Notes under the pieces: model-generated
Databases searched by the model: none
Told to the model about the DNA's origin: nothing
What the model saw: only the letters and a program-made list of their open reading frames with translations
Assembly: GCA_019090795.1 (NCBI GenBank)
Contig: JAHRVG010000107.1
Coordinates: 1-60,876, forward strand
DNA length: 60,876 bases
Reading direction: 5' to 3'
Source: Paracoccaceae bacterium
GTDB lineage: Bacteria; Pseudomonadota; Alphaproteobacteria; Rhodobacterales; Rhodobacteraceae
Part shown: positions 1 through 7,439 of the stretch, in pieces
Layout of the letters: every line of letters begins with the position of its first letter
How positions within the stretch are numbered: the stretch's first letter is position 1
Program-made: the position numbers and the translations under genes

Positions 1-929
1 CACTCCCCCCCCGAGAGTAACAGGACAGGTTGACCCGAGGCCCCAAGCCCCGCCTGAATATCCAAAGCAAGCGCCACTTGCCGCGCCGCTTCCTCTCGGG
101 CCTCACCTTCAAGGGAATCCCCCAGAATGCGCACCTCCATTCCTGCGGCCAAAGCAAGTTCACGCGCGGCGGCAAGGGATTGCGACGGGGCTGAAATGAT
201 CCTGTTTTCCACCCGTGCAATTCGCGCATCGTGAACCGGCACCACCGAACTGGCCACCATTGCCGCCCTTGCGCGGACGGGAAGGTCAATATCAAACGCG
301 GCAGTAATGGCCAGCGCATCCGCAGCCGTGCTGGCCTCGCCCACCGTCACTCCCGACGCGATATCCGCCGGATCATCGCCTGGCACATCCGAGATCATCA
401 GCGCCAGCATCCGCGCCTTGGAGGCCGCTGCCAACTGCCCGCCTTTGACACGGCTAAGGTGTTTGCGCACCACGTTCATCTGCCCGATCGGCGCACCGGA
501 TTTCAGCAAAGCCCGATGCACATCCTGCTTATCCGCCAGCGTCATCGCGCCCGCAGGCGCGCACAGCAAGGCCGAACCACCCCCCGAAATCAGCGCCAGC
601 ACAAAATCATCAGCTTCCAAATCCCCCAGCAGGTTCAGCATCCGCACCGTTGCGGCCATGCCTGCCGCATCACTCACCGGATGCGCCGCCTCGACAATTT
701 CAATCCCCACGCAGGGCCGCCCATAGCCGTAACGGGTGATCACCAGCCCCTCGCACGGCCCCCAAACCGCCTCGACAGCCTCGGCCATCCGCGCCGAAGC
801 CTTGCCCGCACCGATTACCACCACCCGCCCCGCAGGTTTGGGCGGCAGAACCTTGGGGATCACCCGCATCGGATCGGCAACCGCAACCGCAGTTTCAAAC
901 AGGGAGCGTAGAAATTGGGTGCAGTCCAT
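1..929 (-). CDS. Glycerate 2-kinase / MOFRL-family protein, N-terminal part (runs off left edge)
   Basis: The reverse strand is open from an ATG at 927-929 to the window edge (309 codons, no stop). The translation begins MDCTQFLRSLFETAVAVADP and contains LALISGGGSALL around residues 108-119, the signature of the DUF4147/glycerate-kinase N-terminal domain. It ends in PVLLLSGGE at the edge, where the MOFRL half normally starts. Members phosphorylate glycerate to 2-phosphoglycerate in the cytoplasm, feeding glyoxylate or tartrate carbon into glycolysis; some relatives were historically annotated as hydroxypyruvate reductase (TtuD). The C-terminus lies outside the window. It is transcribed divergently from the MmgE/PrpD gene. 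The plus-strand open frames across it are shadows. Family certain, exact substrate inferred. Confidence 0.88.
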   Translation of the reverse strand, partial: MDCTQFLRSLFETAVAVADPMRVIPKVLPPKPAGRVVVIGAGKASARMAEAVEAVWGPCEGLVITRYGYGRPCVGIEIVEAAHPVSDAAGMAATVRMLNLLGDLEADDFVLALISGGGSALLCAPAGAMTLADKQDVHRALLKSGAPIGQMNVVRKHLSRVKGGQLAAASKARMLALMISDVPGDDPADIASGVTVGEASTAADALAITAAFDIDLPVRARAAMVASSVVPVHDARIARVENRIISAPSQSLAAARELALAAGMEVRILGDSLEGEAREEAARQVALALDIQAGLGASGQPVLLLSGGE

Positions 930-1038
930 GAGGCTTCCTATTATGAATTTCTGGAATAATCCTAGCAGAGCGCTCATGCCTCTTGAATAGAGAAAACCAA
1001 GGGGGCACAGTTTCTATAACCCTTTGCAGGAGTACCCA

Positions 1039-2379
1039 ATGGCACAGAATTTCGCCGAATTTTCAGCCAATCTGACCTATTCAGACATCCCCGAAGCAGT
1101 CCTCACGGTGCTGCGTCGCAGTTTCACTGATACCATGGGGGTGGCGGCAATCGGCTCTACCACCGAGATGTCGCAGATTGCACGCAAGGGGGCGCTGGCC
1201 TTGTTCGGAATTGGCACCGCAGGCGGTTCCCAAATGCTGATGGACGGACGCAGTGTCAGCCCCGCCGGGGCGGCGATGGCAGGGGCCTTTACCGTTGACA
1301 GTGTGGATGCCCATGACGGCACGTCCTATAACAAGGGCCACGCCGGTTCCGCCATTTTCCCGTCACTGATTGCGGTTGCACAGGCGCGAGGCGGCATGGA
1401 TGGCGCGCGTTTTGCCGAAAACCTGACGGTGGCCTATGAGGTCAGCTATCGCGCAGGGCTGGCGCAACACGCCACCTGTGCCGATTATCACACCTCTGGT
1501 GCCTGGACAGCGGTAGGCGTTGCGGCAGGGTCTGCGAAAATGCTGGGTGCGAATGGCGAACAAATCCGCCACGCGGCAGGCATCGGCGAATACCATGGGC
1601 CGCGCAGCCAGATGATGCGCTGCATTGACCACCCCACGATGCTCCGCGATGGCGTTGGCTGGGGCGCACCGGCGGGGGTGAGCGGGGCCTATCTGGCACT
1701 GGAAGGTTTCACCGGCGCGCCTGCCCTGACATGCGAGGGAACGGTGGAAGCGGAATTCTGGCAAGACCTCGGAACCGGCTGGCGGGTGGTGGAGCACACC
1801 CATTACAAACCCTACCCCTGTTGCCGCTGGGCGCATCCCTCAATTGATGCGGCGGCGGATTTGATGCGCGACAACGGGCTGGATCACAGCCAAATAGCAG
1901 CTGTTGAAATTCGAACCTTCCACAACGCCACACGGTTGGCCGGGCATGAACCCAAAACAATGGATGAGTTCACCTACGCCATCGCCTTCCCGGTTGCCGC
2001 AATGATCGTGCGCGGTCAGGTGGGGGTTCCGGAACTGGCCCCGCAAACCCTGCAAGACCCCGATATCCTGCGCATCAGCCGTGCGACGAAACTGATTGAC
2101 GACGATCATTATACCAAAATCAGCGTCGGCAAACGCTGGGCCGAAGTAACACTGGTGCTGCAAGACGGCACCCGCCACCAATCGCCCCCGCGCAGCCCGC
2201 GCGGTGATACGGATATGCCGCTGAGTGATGCGGAGATCTCGGATAAATTCCACCTGTTCAGCGATCCGGTACTGGGCCGCGCACGGGCCAATGAAATCGA
2301 AGACCTGTCCGGAAGGTTTGACAGCCTGAACGGGCTGGAGTTTAGTCGCCTTTTAGACCTCTGCACCAATGCCCCCTAA
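1039..2379 (+). CDS. MmgE/PrpD family protein
   Basis: A 446-aa protein of the MmgE/PrpD family, which includes 2-methylcitrate dehydratase and cis-aconitate decarboxylase. Family-type segments are visible: FTVDSVDAHDGTSYNKGHAG near residue 90-110, the HTSGAWTAVGVAAGSAKMLG helix near 155, and KPYPCCRWAHPSIDAA near 265. The ATG at 1039 is preferred because CAGGAG sits six bases upstream; a TTG five codons earlier is open but has no ribosome site. Roseobacters carry many members near flavin oxidoreductases, and an oxidoreductase remnant follows 12 bases downstream. No prpB or prpC is nearby, so a role in the methylcitrate cycle is not supported; the substrate is unknown. Confidence 0.85.
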   Translation: MAQNFAEFSANLTYSDIPEAVLTVLRRSFTDTMGVAAIGSTTEMSQIARKGALALFGIGTAGGSQMLMDGRSVSPAGAAMAGAFTVDSVDAHDGTSYNKGHAGSAIFPSLIAVAQARGGMDGARFAENLTVAYEVSYRAGLAQHATCADYHTSGAWTAVGVAAGSAKMLGANGEQIRHAAGIGEYHGPRSQMMRCIDHPTMLRDGVGWGAPAGVSGAYLALEGFTGAPALTCEGTVEAEFWQDLGTGWRVVEHTHYKPYPCCRWAHPSIDAAADLMRDNGLDHSQIAAVEIRTFHNATRLAGHEPKTMDEFTYAIAFPVAAMIVRGQVGVPELAPQTLQDPDILRISRATKLIDDDHYTKISVGKRWAEVTLVLQDGTRHQSPPRSPRGDTDMPLSDAEISDKFHLFSDPVLGRARANEIEDLSGRFDSLNGLEFSRLLDLCTNAP

Positions 2380-2391
2380 CGGGAGACACCG

Positions 2392-2502
2392 ATGCCCAAA
2401 GATCCGCTGTTACAACCCTACCAGATCAAACACCTGACGCTGAAAAAACCGGATCATGACAGCATGCCCACGCTGCAATCTAAGATGCGCTACGATTGCT
2501 GA
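2392..2502 (+). pseudogene. Remnant of an NADH:flavin oxidoreductase (old yellow enzyme family) N-terminus
   Basis: A 36-codon frame begins with a good GGGAG ribosome site 12 bases after the PrpD stop and reads MPKDPLLQPYQIKHLTLKK. This matches the usual N-terminus of OYE/trimethylamine-dehydrogenase-like flavoenzymes (P-L-x-I-x-x-L-T-L-K-N-R-I). After LTLK the frame is wrong: removing one A from the run of six As near 2440 restores LTLKNRIMT, after which similarity stops. This looks like a frameshift in a homopolymer plus deletion of nearly the whole gene. The remnant may still be translated as the last cistron of the PrpD operon. Identification rests on a short motif and general family knowledge. 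Confidence 0.55.
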
Positions 2503-2529
2503 AAGACATTTAGATATGGTTGACATTTA

Positions 2530-2614
2530 CCGGCTTACATCATATTCACTTTAATGAATGTAACGTAAGCCGGACTGCCAACGTCCAGTTAACACCTCCA
2601 AAGTAGACTGGACG
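2530..2614 (+). promoter_or_regulatory. Two consecutive inverted repeats in the leader of the transporter gene
   Basis: Arm CCGGCTTAC (2530-2538) pairs with GTAAGCCGG (2565-2573), and CGTCCAGT (2582-2589) pairs with ACTGGACG (2607-2614). The second stem ends four bases before the ATG at 2619 and covers the region where a ribosome site would be, and no good Shine-Dalgarno is otherwise visible. The first may end transcription from the upstream PrpD unit; the second could gate translation. Function is inferred. Confidence 0.4.
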
Positions 2615-2618
2615 CCCC

Positions 2619-3575
2619 ATGACCCAGATTATCCTGATAATCGCAGCCATCGCCCTCGGCTTGGCAACTGGAAATTTCACCGGCGGATTTGCCTTTTCAC
2701 CGGCTGTCTGCTTAATTGCAGGCATATTTCTGGTCACGCCCAGTCTGTTTAAATTTCACCTGTCTGACTTTGCCCTGATAAAATCGCACATCCCTGAAAT
2801 TGGTAAAAATATCTGGGTGAATTACCTGTTGATTGCGGCAATTGCCCTGATTGTTGGCTATGTCAGCCAAGATATCGGCATCGCCGGTGCCCTGTTCCTG
2901 CTGGCGCTGCTGCCGGGGGGGGGAATGGTGATGATGTGGATTAAAACCAGCGGTGCAAATGTCAAACTCGGCTTTATCATCTTTATGTTCAACCTAGCGC
3001 TGCTGCTGCCTATCACCTTGATATTTGGACAGTTTTACGGCCTAGCAGCACCTTTTTTCCCGCCAGTAGATCTCAGCACAATTGATGCGGTATCCGCAGG
3101 CGCACAGGTCAAACCCTTTGCCCCTTTCATGCTGCTGGTGGTCATCCCCTTCATCATCAGCCGCATCATCCTGCGCTTCTTTCCCGCGGTGGTCGCCCTT
3201 ACAGGCAAGCACCAACCGCTAATTTCCAAGGCCACGATGTTTGGAATCGTATTTTACCTTTTCTCGCTCTCCACCGCGCAGCTATTGTTCAAGGTTTCCC
3301 CCGCAGATCTTGCCGCGGCAGTCGTCGCTACAGCGGTGTTCTACGCGCTGACCTTTGCCGCGGCCTTGCTGTTGACGGACAGAACCGCCACCGGCAAAGC
3401 AGTTTTTTGGCATATCGCCACGCGCTACATCACACTGGCGCTGATTCTGGCTGTGTTCAACGTTGATATCTTCGGTGCAACTTTCATCCTGCCGATCATG
3501 CTGGCCTATTTCATCCAGATCGGTTCTGCCGGTTTTCTCGCCAAGATCGAAACCCGCCCGACTGTTGCCACCTAG
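2619..3575 (+). CDS. BASS/ACR3-like membrane transporter
   Basis: A 318-aa highly hydrophobic protein with about nine to ten membrane helices. The glycine-rich kink LLALLPGGGMVMMWIKTSGA near residues 93-112 and a second half with a similar fold suggest the bile acid:Na+ symporter / arsenite permease (ACR3-like) superfamily, which exchanges organic anions or arsenite with a cation across the inner membrane. No arsR or arsC is nearby, so an arsenic role is not supported. It stands alone between the PrpD region and the oppositely oriented FAD-GcvT gene. The ATG at 2619 lacks an obvious ribosome site and follows a hairpin. The superfamily assignment is by eye and moderately sure. Confidence 0.6.
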   Translation: MTQIILIIAAIALGLATGNFTGGFAFSPAVCLIAGIFLVTPSLFKFHLSDFALIKSHIPEIGKNIWVNYLLIAAIALIVGYVSQDIGIAGALFLLALLPGGGMVMMWIKTSGANVKLGFIIFMFNLALLLPITLIFGQFYGLAAPFFPPVDLSTIDAVSAGAQVKPFAPFMLLVVIPFIISRIILRFFPAVVALTGKHQPLISKATMFGIVFYLFSLSTAQLLFKVSPADLAAAVVATAVFYALTFAAALLLTDRTATGKAVFWHIATRYITLALILAVFNVDIFGATFILPIMLAYFIQIGSAGFLAKIETRPTVAT

Positions 3576-3686
3576 AGCATTTCGATTTAACGTTGAGACA
3601 CCCAGTGGATCGAAATGCTGGCGTTATCAGTACCTTGAAACGCTGTCAGGGCCACAATGTGATTCAAGTTCAACCAAATCGCTTTA
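3576..3686. repeat. REP/MITE-like palindromic element between convergent genes
   Basis: An 11-bp perfect inverted repeat, AGCATTTCGAT (3576-3586) and ATCGAAATGCT (3609-3619), starts directly after the transporter stop. The outer ends of the interval are also weakly related in inverted orientation: AGCATTTCGATTTAACGTTG at the left and, on the other strand, AGCGATTTGGTTGAACTTGA at the right. This fits a small intergenic palindromic element of the kind common in alphaproteobacteria. Its right end overlaps the TAA of the reverse-strand gene. It may also act as a bidirectional terminator. No second copy was noticed in the window. Confidence 0.5.
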
Positions 3687-6104
3687 AGCCCGCAATCGTT
3701 CTCCTTTGGGATCAAAGGCAGGCCCATCGAGCAATTTTGCCCGATGCGGTTTGCCCAGAATAGCAATGTCAAATTCCGCGCCCAGCTTGACATGCTGGGT
3801 TTTGATGAAACACATAGCCACCGATTTTTCAACGCTGAACCCATAGGCCCCTGAACTGACCCGCCCCACTGGCGTACCATCTGGCAGAAAGATCGGTTCG
3901 CCACCGCTGGCATCGGCATCTGTCACCTCAACCGACATGTTCACCAGCATTTCGCGCGGCGGGGTATCCTTGATTTTGGCATAGGCGTCACGACCCAGAA
4001 AATCCGGCTTGTCCATCTTGATCAGCCGCTCAAAGCCAACTTCCTGAGGCCAGTATTCCGGGCTATACTCGCGGCTCCACGAGCCATAGCCTTTCTCAAT
4101 ACGCAAACTGCCTAACGAGCGCCCACCAACTGGAATAACCCCGAGGTCTTCGCCTGTCTCGAACAATGTATCCCATAGTTTTTCCTGATCTTTCTCAAGA
4201 ACATACAGCTCCCACCCCAGATCGCCGGTAAAGGAAACTCTTATCGCAATCGCGTCGATCCCCGCCACCGTGATTTGACGAGAGCGCATGAATTTCCAAC
4301 CCTCGTTTGACAAATCCGCCTGCGTGAGGCGCGACAGCAGTTCGCGCGATTTCGGGCCGGCCACGTTAAAGCCGCAATAATCGTCGGTGACAATCTCGAA
4401 TGTAGTACCAGCGGGCAGGTCAACCATCTGGAAATAGCGCTGATGGTAACGCTCGCCAATACCGGTGCCAATCATGAAGAATTCATCTGTCGCCAGCTTG
4501 GTCACAGTGAAATCCCCGGCAATCCCGCCACGCACACCCAGCATCGGCGTTAGGCAAGAGCGACCAATTTCCTTTGGCACATTATTTGCAATCACCCGAT
4601 CAATCCAGTCAGCGGCCCCTGCCCCCTTTATTCGGTATTTTCCAAAATTGGAGATATCAATAACGCCGACACCACGGCGCAGGGTGGTACATTCGCGCCG
4701 GATTTCGTCAAACCATGGCTGGCGGGTAAACCCATAAGTTTCACTGCCTGTTTTGCCTTTTCCTGCATACCAAACCGGATGTTCCCAGCCATAGTTCAGG
4801 CCAAAAACAGCCCCCATGTCCTTTTGTTTCTGATAGATCGGGCGCAACCGCGTTTTGCGCCCTGCATCACGCTCCTCAAAGGGGAAGTGAATGGCAAAGC
4901 GTTTGGAATACTGGTCCGCGACCTTTTCCATGGTGAATTTCTTGTCTGCCCAATGGCCGAACCGAGTTAAGTCCCAAGGGAACATATCAAATTCCGGCTC
5001 GCCATCAACGATCCACTGTGCGCTCATCAAGCCAAGCCCGCCAGATTGCGAAAATCCCGGAATAATTCCCGTACAACAGAAGTAATTCTTCAACTCCGGC
5101 ACTGGCCCATAGAGCGCGGCGCTGTCTGGTGCCCAGATCATCGGACCGTTGATCACCCGCTTGACCCCCGCAGTCGCCGCCACTGGCACCCGGTCCATCG
5201 CCCGCATCACGTTATCCATAATCCGGTCCAGATCGTCGGCAAACAGTTCATGGCCAAAACCCTGCGGTGTGCCGTTTTCCGCCCAGAATTTCAGGTTTTT
5301 TTCATAGGCTCCGATCAACAGCCCATTGCCTTCCTGACGCAAGTAATATTCGCCATCCCTGTCAGCAACAGAAGGTAGACGATAATCCAGCGCCTCGATT
5401 TCAGGAATGCTTTCGGTGACAAAATACTGGTGTTCGGTGGGTTGCAGCGGCAATTTAAATCCCGCCATCGCCGCCACTTCGCGCCCCCAAAGCCCTGCGG
5501 CGTTAACAACCCATTGGGTGTGAATATTGCCCTTTGGTGTTTCCACAATCCAGGAACCGTCAGACTGTTGCATCGTCGCTGTAACCGGACAAAACCGGTG
5601 GATCTCTGCTCCCATTTGCCGCGCACCAGTCGCATAGGCCTGTGTCACACCGGAGGGATCGACGTTGCCGCCGTCTGGTTCAAACATCACGCAGCGCACA
5701 CCGTCAAAGTTCACCAACGGGTGTTTGGCCTGTGCCTCGGCAATGCTCAATTCGTAAAAATCCGTGCCAAAATAGCGCGCTTTGGCCGCCTGAATACGCA
5801 ATTGGTGCTCGCGCGCTTCGGTCTGCGCAAGATAAAGAGAACCGGGTTGGAAAACACCGCAACCCTGTCCAGTTTCCACCTCCAGTTCTTTGTACAACTT
5901 CATCGTATAATATTGAATTTTTGAGATATTATTGTGATCATGCAGCCCGTGCAGGTTTGCCGCCGCATGCCATGTAGAGCCAGATGTCAGCTCGTCACGT
6001 TCCAGCAGTACCACATCTTTCCAGCCCAGTTTTGCCAAATGGTACAGGATCGAGCAACCGATCAAACCGCCACCTATAACCACTGCTTTTGCATGGGTTT
6101 TCAT
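3684..6104 (-). CDS. FAD-dependent dimethylglycine/sarcosine dehydrogenase-like protein with GcvT domain
   Basis: An 806-aa two-part enzyme, the usual length for the dimethylglycine/sarcosine dehydrogenase family. Residues 7-400 are a DAO-type FAD domain with VVIGGGLIGCSI at the start and TSGSTWHAAA at 40-49; the histidine there (about 46) aligns with the residue that binds FAD covalently in the mammalian enzymes. Residues about 430-800 are an aminomethyltransferase (GcvT) fold with FNVAGPKSRELL and SFTGDLGWELYV, which passes the released one-carbon unit to tetrahydrofolate. It likely demethylates a secondary or tertiary methylamine in the cytoplasm. LysR is divergent and a Rieske demethylase-like gene lies 1.3 kb away, so a betaine-type pathway is inferred. 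The exact substrate is not decidable from sequence. Confidence 0.85.
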   Translation of the reverse strand: MKTHAKAVVIGGGLIGCSILYHLAKLGWKDVVLLERDELTSGSTWHAAANLHGLHDHNNISKIQYYTMKLYKELEVETGQGCGVFQPGSLYLAQTEAREHQLRIQAAKARYFGTDFYELSIAEAQAKHPLVNFDGVRCVMFEPDGGNVDPSGVTQAYATGARQMGAEIHRFCPVTATMQQSDGSWIVETPKGNIHTQWVVNAAGLWGREVAAMAGFKLPLQPTEHQYFVTESIPEIEALDYRLPSVADRDGEYYLRQEGNGLLIGAYEKNLKFWAENGTPQGFGHELFADDLDRIMDNVMRAMDRVPVAATAGVKRVINGPMIWAPDSAALYGPVPELKNYFCCTGIIPGFSQSGGLGLMSAQWIVDGEPEFDMFPWDLTRFGHWADKKFTMEKVADQYSKRFAIHFPFEERDAGRKTRLRPIYQKQKDMGAVFGLNYGWEHPVWYAGKGKTGSETYGFTRQPWFDEIRRECTTLRRGVGVIDISNFGKYRIKGAGAADWIDRVIANNVPKEIGRSCLTPMLGVRGGIAGDFTVTKLATDEFFMIGTGIGERYHQRYFQMVDLPAGTTFEIVTDDYCGFNVAGPKSRELLSRLTQADLSNEGWKFMRSRQITVAGIDAIAIRVSFTGDLGWELYVLEKDQEKLWDTLFETGEDLGVIPVGGRSLGSLRIEKGYGSWSREYSPEYWPQEVGFERLIKMDKPDFLGRDAYAKIKDTPPREMLVNMSVEVTDADASGGEPIFLPDGTPVGRVSSGAYGFSVEKSVAMCFIKTQHVKLGAEFDIAILGKPHRAKLLDGPAFDPKGERLRA

Positions 6105-6174
6105 TTCTGGACTCCTTAAGTGAAAACAACTTTCTCACCCTGCCAGAAATTACCGTTTACTCAACGCCGATCTG

Positions 6175-6185
6175 TGATATTATCA
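6175..6185. promoter_or_regulatory. Candidate LysR operator in the divergent promoter region
   Basis: TGATATTATCA is an 11-bp perfect palindrome with an odd centre, of the T-N(9-11)-A form bound by LysR-type regulators. It lies 35 bp before the lysR start and 71 bp from the FAD-GcvT start, where an autorepressing and co-activating site would be expected. Assignment is by position and form only. Confidence 0.45.
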
Positions 6186-6219
6186 AGTGTTATACTAATA
6201 CTAAACCATACGGCATACA

Positions 6220-7194
6220 ATGCACCTCCCCGACCTTGACCTGTTCCAAACCTTCCTGACCGTGGCCGAGCACCGCTCGATTTCCCGTGCTGCCCTTGCG
6301 CTTGGCCTCACCCAACCCGCTGTCACCAAGAAAATCAAACGCCTGGAAGCAAGCTTGCAAGTTTCGCTGATCGACCGGAACGCCCGCCCGTTGCAGTTGA
6401 CCGAGGCCGGGTTGATCCTGCGCGACCGCGCGCCCGGACTGTTGAGCGATGCCAGCCGCCTTAGTCAGGACATCCGCGCCATGAGCAGCACTGGCCTGCC
6501 GTTTTTGCGCATCGGCATGAGCGATTCCCTGTCGGAAATTTTGGGGGCAGAATTCATCGGGGCACTGCAAAGCTATGCTCATGTGGTGGAATTGAAATCG
6601 AGCATTTCCCCTTGGCTGGAAACCGCCTTTCGCGCGCGCCATTTTGATCTGGCGGTGGACAACCCACCCTTTGCCGACACCCAGCAAATTGACATGCAAC
6701 TGCTGGTTCACGATCCATTTGTCATCGCCCTGCCAAATGCCATGGCCACTAAACCGCTGGATAAAATTCTGCAAACAGAAAACTACGTCGGCTATGGCCG
6801 CTCGTCCAAATTTGGCGCTTATTGCACCAGGTTGATCAGCCAAATGGGGGTGGAACGTCCGACGCGTTTCAACTTTGATTCAACCCAAAGCCTGCTGCGT
6901 TTTGTGCAGGCCGGATACGGCTGGGCCGTCACCAGCGCCTTTTGCCTGCTGCAATCCCCTGCAGCTCTTTCGGGAATCACCATCCTGCCCTGCCCCGGAT
7001 CAGACCCCCGTGCGTTTTATTTGCTAAACCGCAAAGGCGAACACGAAGCGTTGACACAACAAGCGGCACAAAGATTCACCGCCGTTTTCAATCAACTGGT
7101 AGATGGCCCCTGGTCACAGATTGCACCGGAAACCGCAAAAATGATCCGCGCCGCCAACCCGGTCAACCGTGGACCTTCAGTTTCCATTTTGTAA
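6220..7194 (+). CDS. LysR-family transcriptional regulator
   Basis: A 324-aa LysR-type regulator. Residues 5-65 form the winged helix-turn-helix (FLTVAEHRSISRAALALGLT then QPAVTKKIKRLEASLQVSLI), followed by a periplasmic-binding-protein-like co-inducer domain from about residue 90. It is divergent from the FAD-GcvT gene with 115 bp between starts, and its 3' end faces the small gene coupled to the Rieske oxygenase. It is therefore well placed to control both catabolic units. LysR proteins usually bind a pathway metabolite; which one is unknown. The ATG at 6220 fits the domain start, though the ribosome site is weak. Confidence 0.9.
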   Translation: MHLPDLDLFQTFLTVAEHRSISRAALALGLTQPAVTKKIKRLEASLQVSLIDRNARPLQLTEAGLILRDRAPGLLSDASRLSQDIRAMSSTGLPFLRIGMSDSLSEILGAEFIGALQSYAHVVELKSSISPWLETAFRARHFDLAVDNPPFADTQQIDMQLLVHDPFVIALPNAMATKPLDKILQTENYVGYGRSSKFGAYCTRLISQMGVERPTRFNFDSTQSLLRFVQAGYGWAVTSAFCLLQSPAALSGITILPCPGSDPRAFYLLNRKGEHEALTQQAAQRFTAVFNQLVDGPWSQIAPETAKMIRAANPVNRGPSVSIL

Positions 7195-7211
7195 AGATCC
7201 CTCACCGCCCA

Positions 7212-7439
7212 TCAATTGGCTTCACGCCCATACCCTACCAAAACCCGGTGAATATCAGCGGCCCGCGCATCACCACAATCGAGCGCGAACACGTAAGCTT
7301 GTGTAAGGAAAAAACATCCGGCATCCAGATAGCCTCCGGCCAGGAGCTGTTCGCCTGCCTGACGATGCAGCCCGACGAGGGCCGCAAGATTGCCAACCTC
7401 ATGCGCGGCCAGTAACCATTCTTCCATGCCCCCAATCAC
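7212..7439 (-). CDS. Small helical protein coupled to the Rieske oxygenase gene
   Basis: A 75-codon frame starts at a GTG (7437-7439) that overlaps the Rieske stop as GTGA; an ATG four codons later (7427) is the alternative start. The protein is short, alpha-helical and amphipathic, with EEWLLAAHEVGNLAALVGLH, LDAGCFFLTQAYVFALDCGD and a final HRVLVGYGREAN, reminiscent of a single TPR-like helical hairpin. No signal peptide or membrane segment is seen. The overlap implies translational coupling and a role linked to the oxygenase, for example stability or assembly. Function is unknown; that it is a gene is supported by the overlap and non-random composition. Confidence 0.65.
   Translation of the reverse strand: MIGGMEEWLLAAHEVGNLAALVGLHRQAGEQLLAGGYLDAGCFFLTQAYVFALDCGDARAADIHRVLVGYGREAN

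Noticed and set aside
231-990. Three overlapping plus-strand open frames at the left end
   Set aside because: They lie opposite the glycerate kinase gene and show no family motif; the reverse strand reads a recognisable protein throughout.
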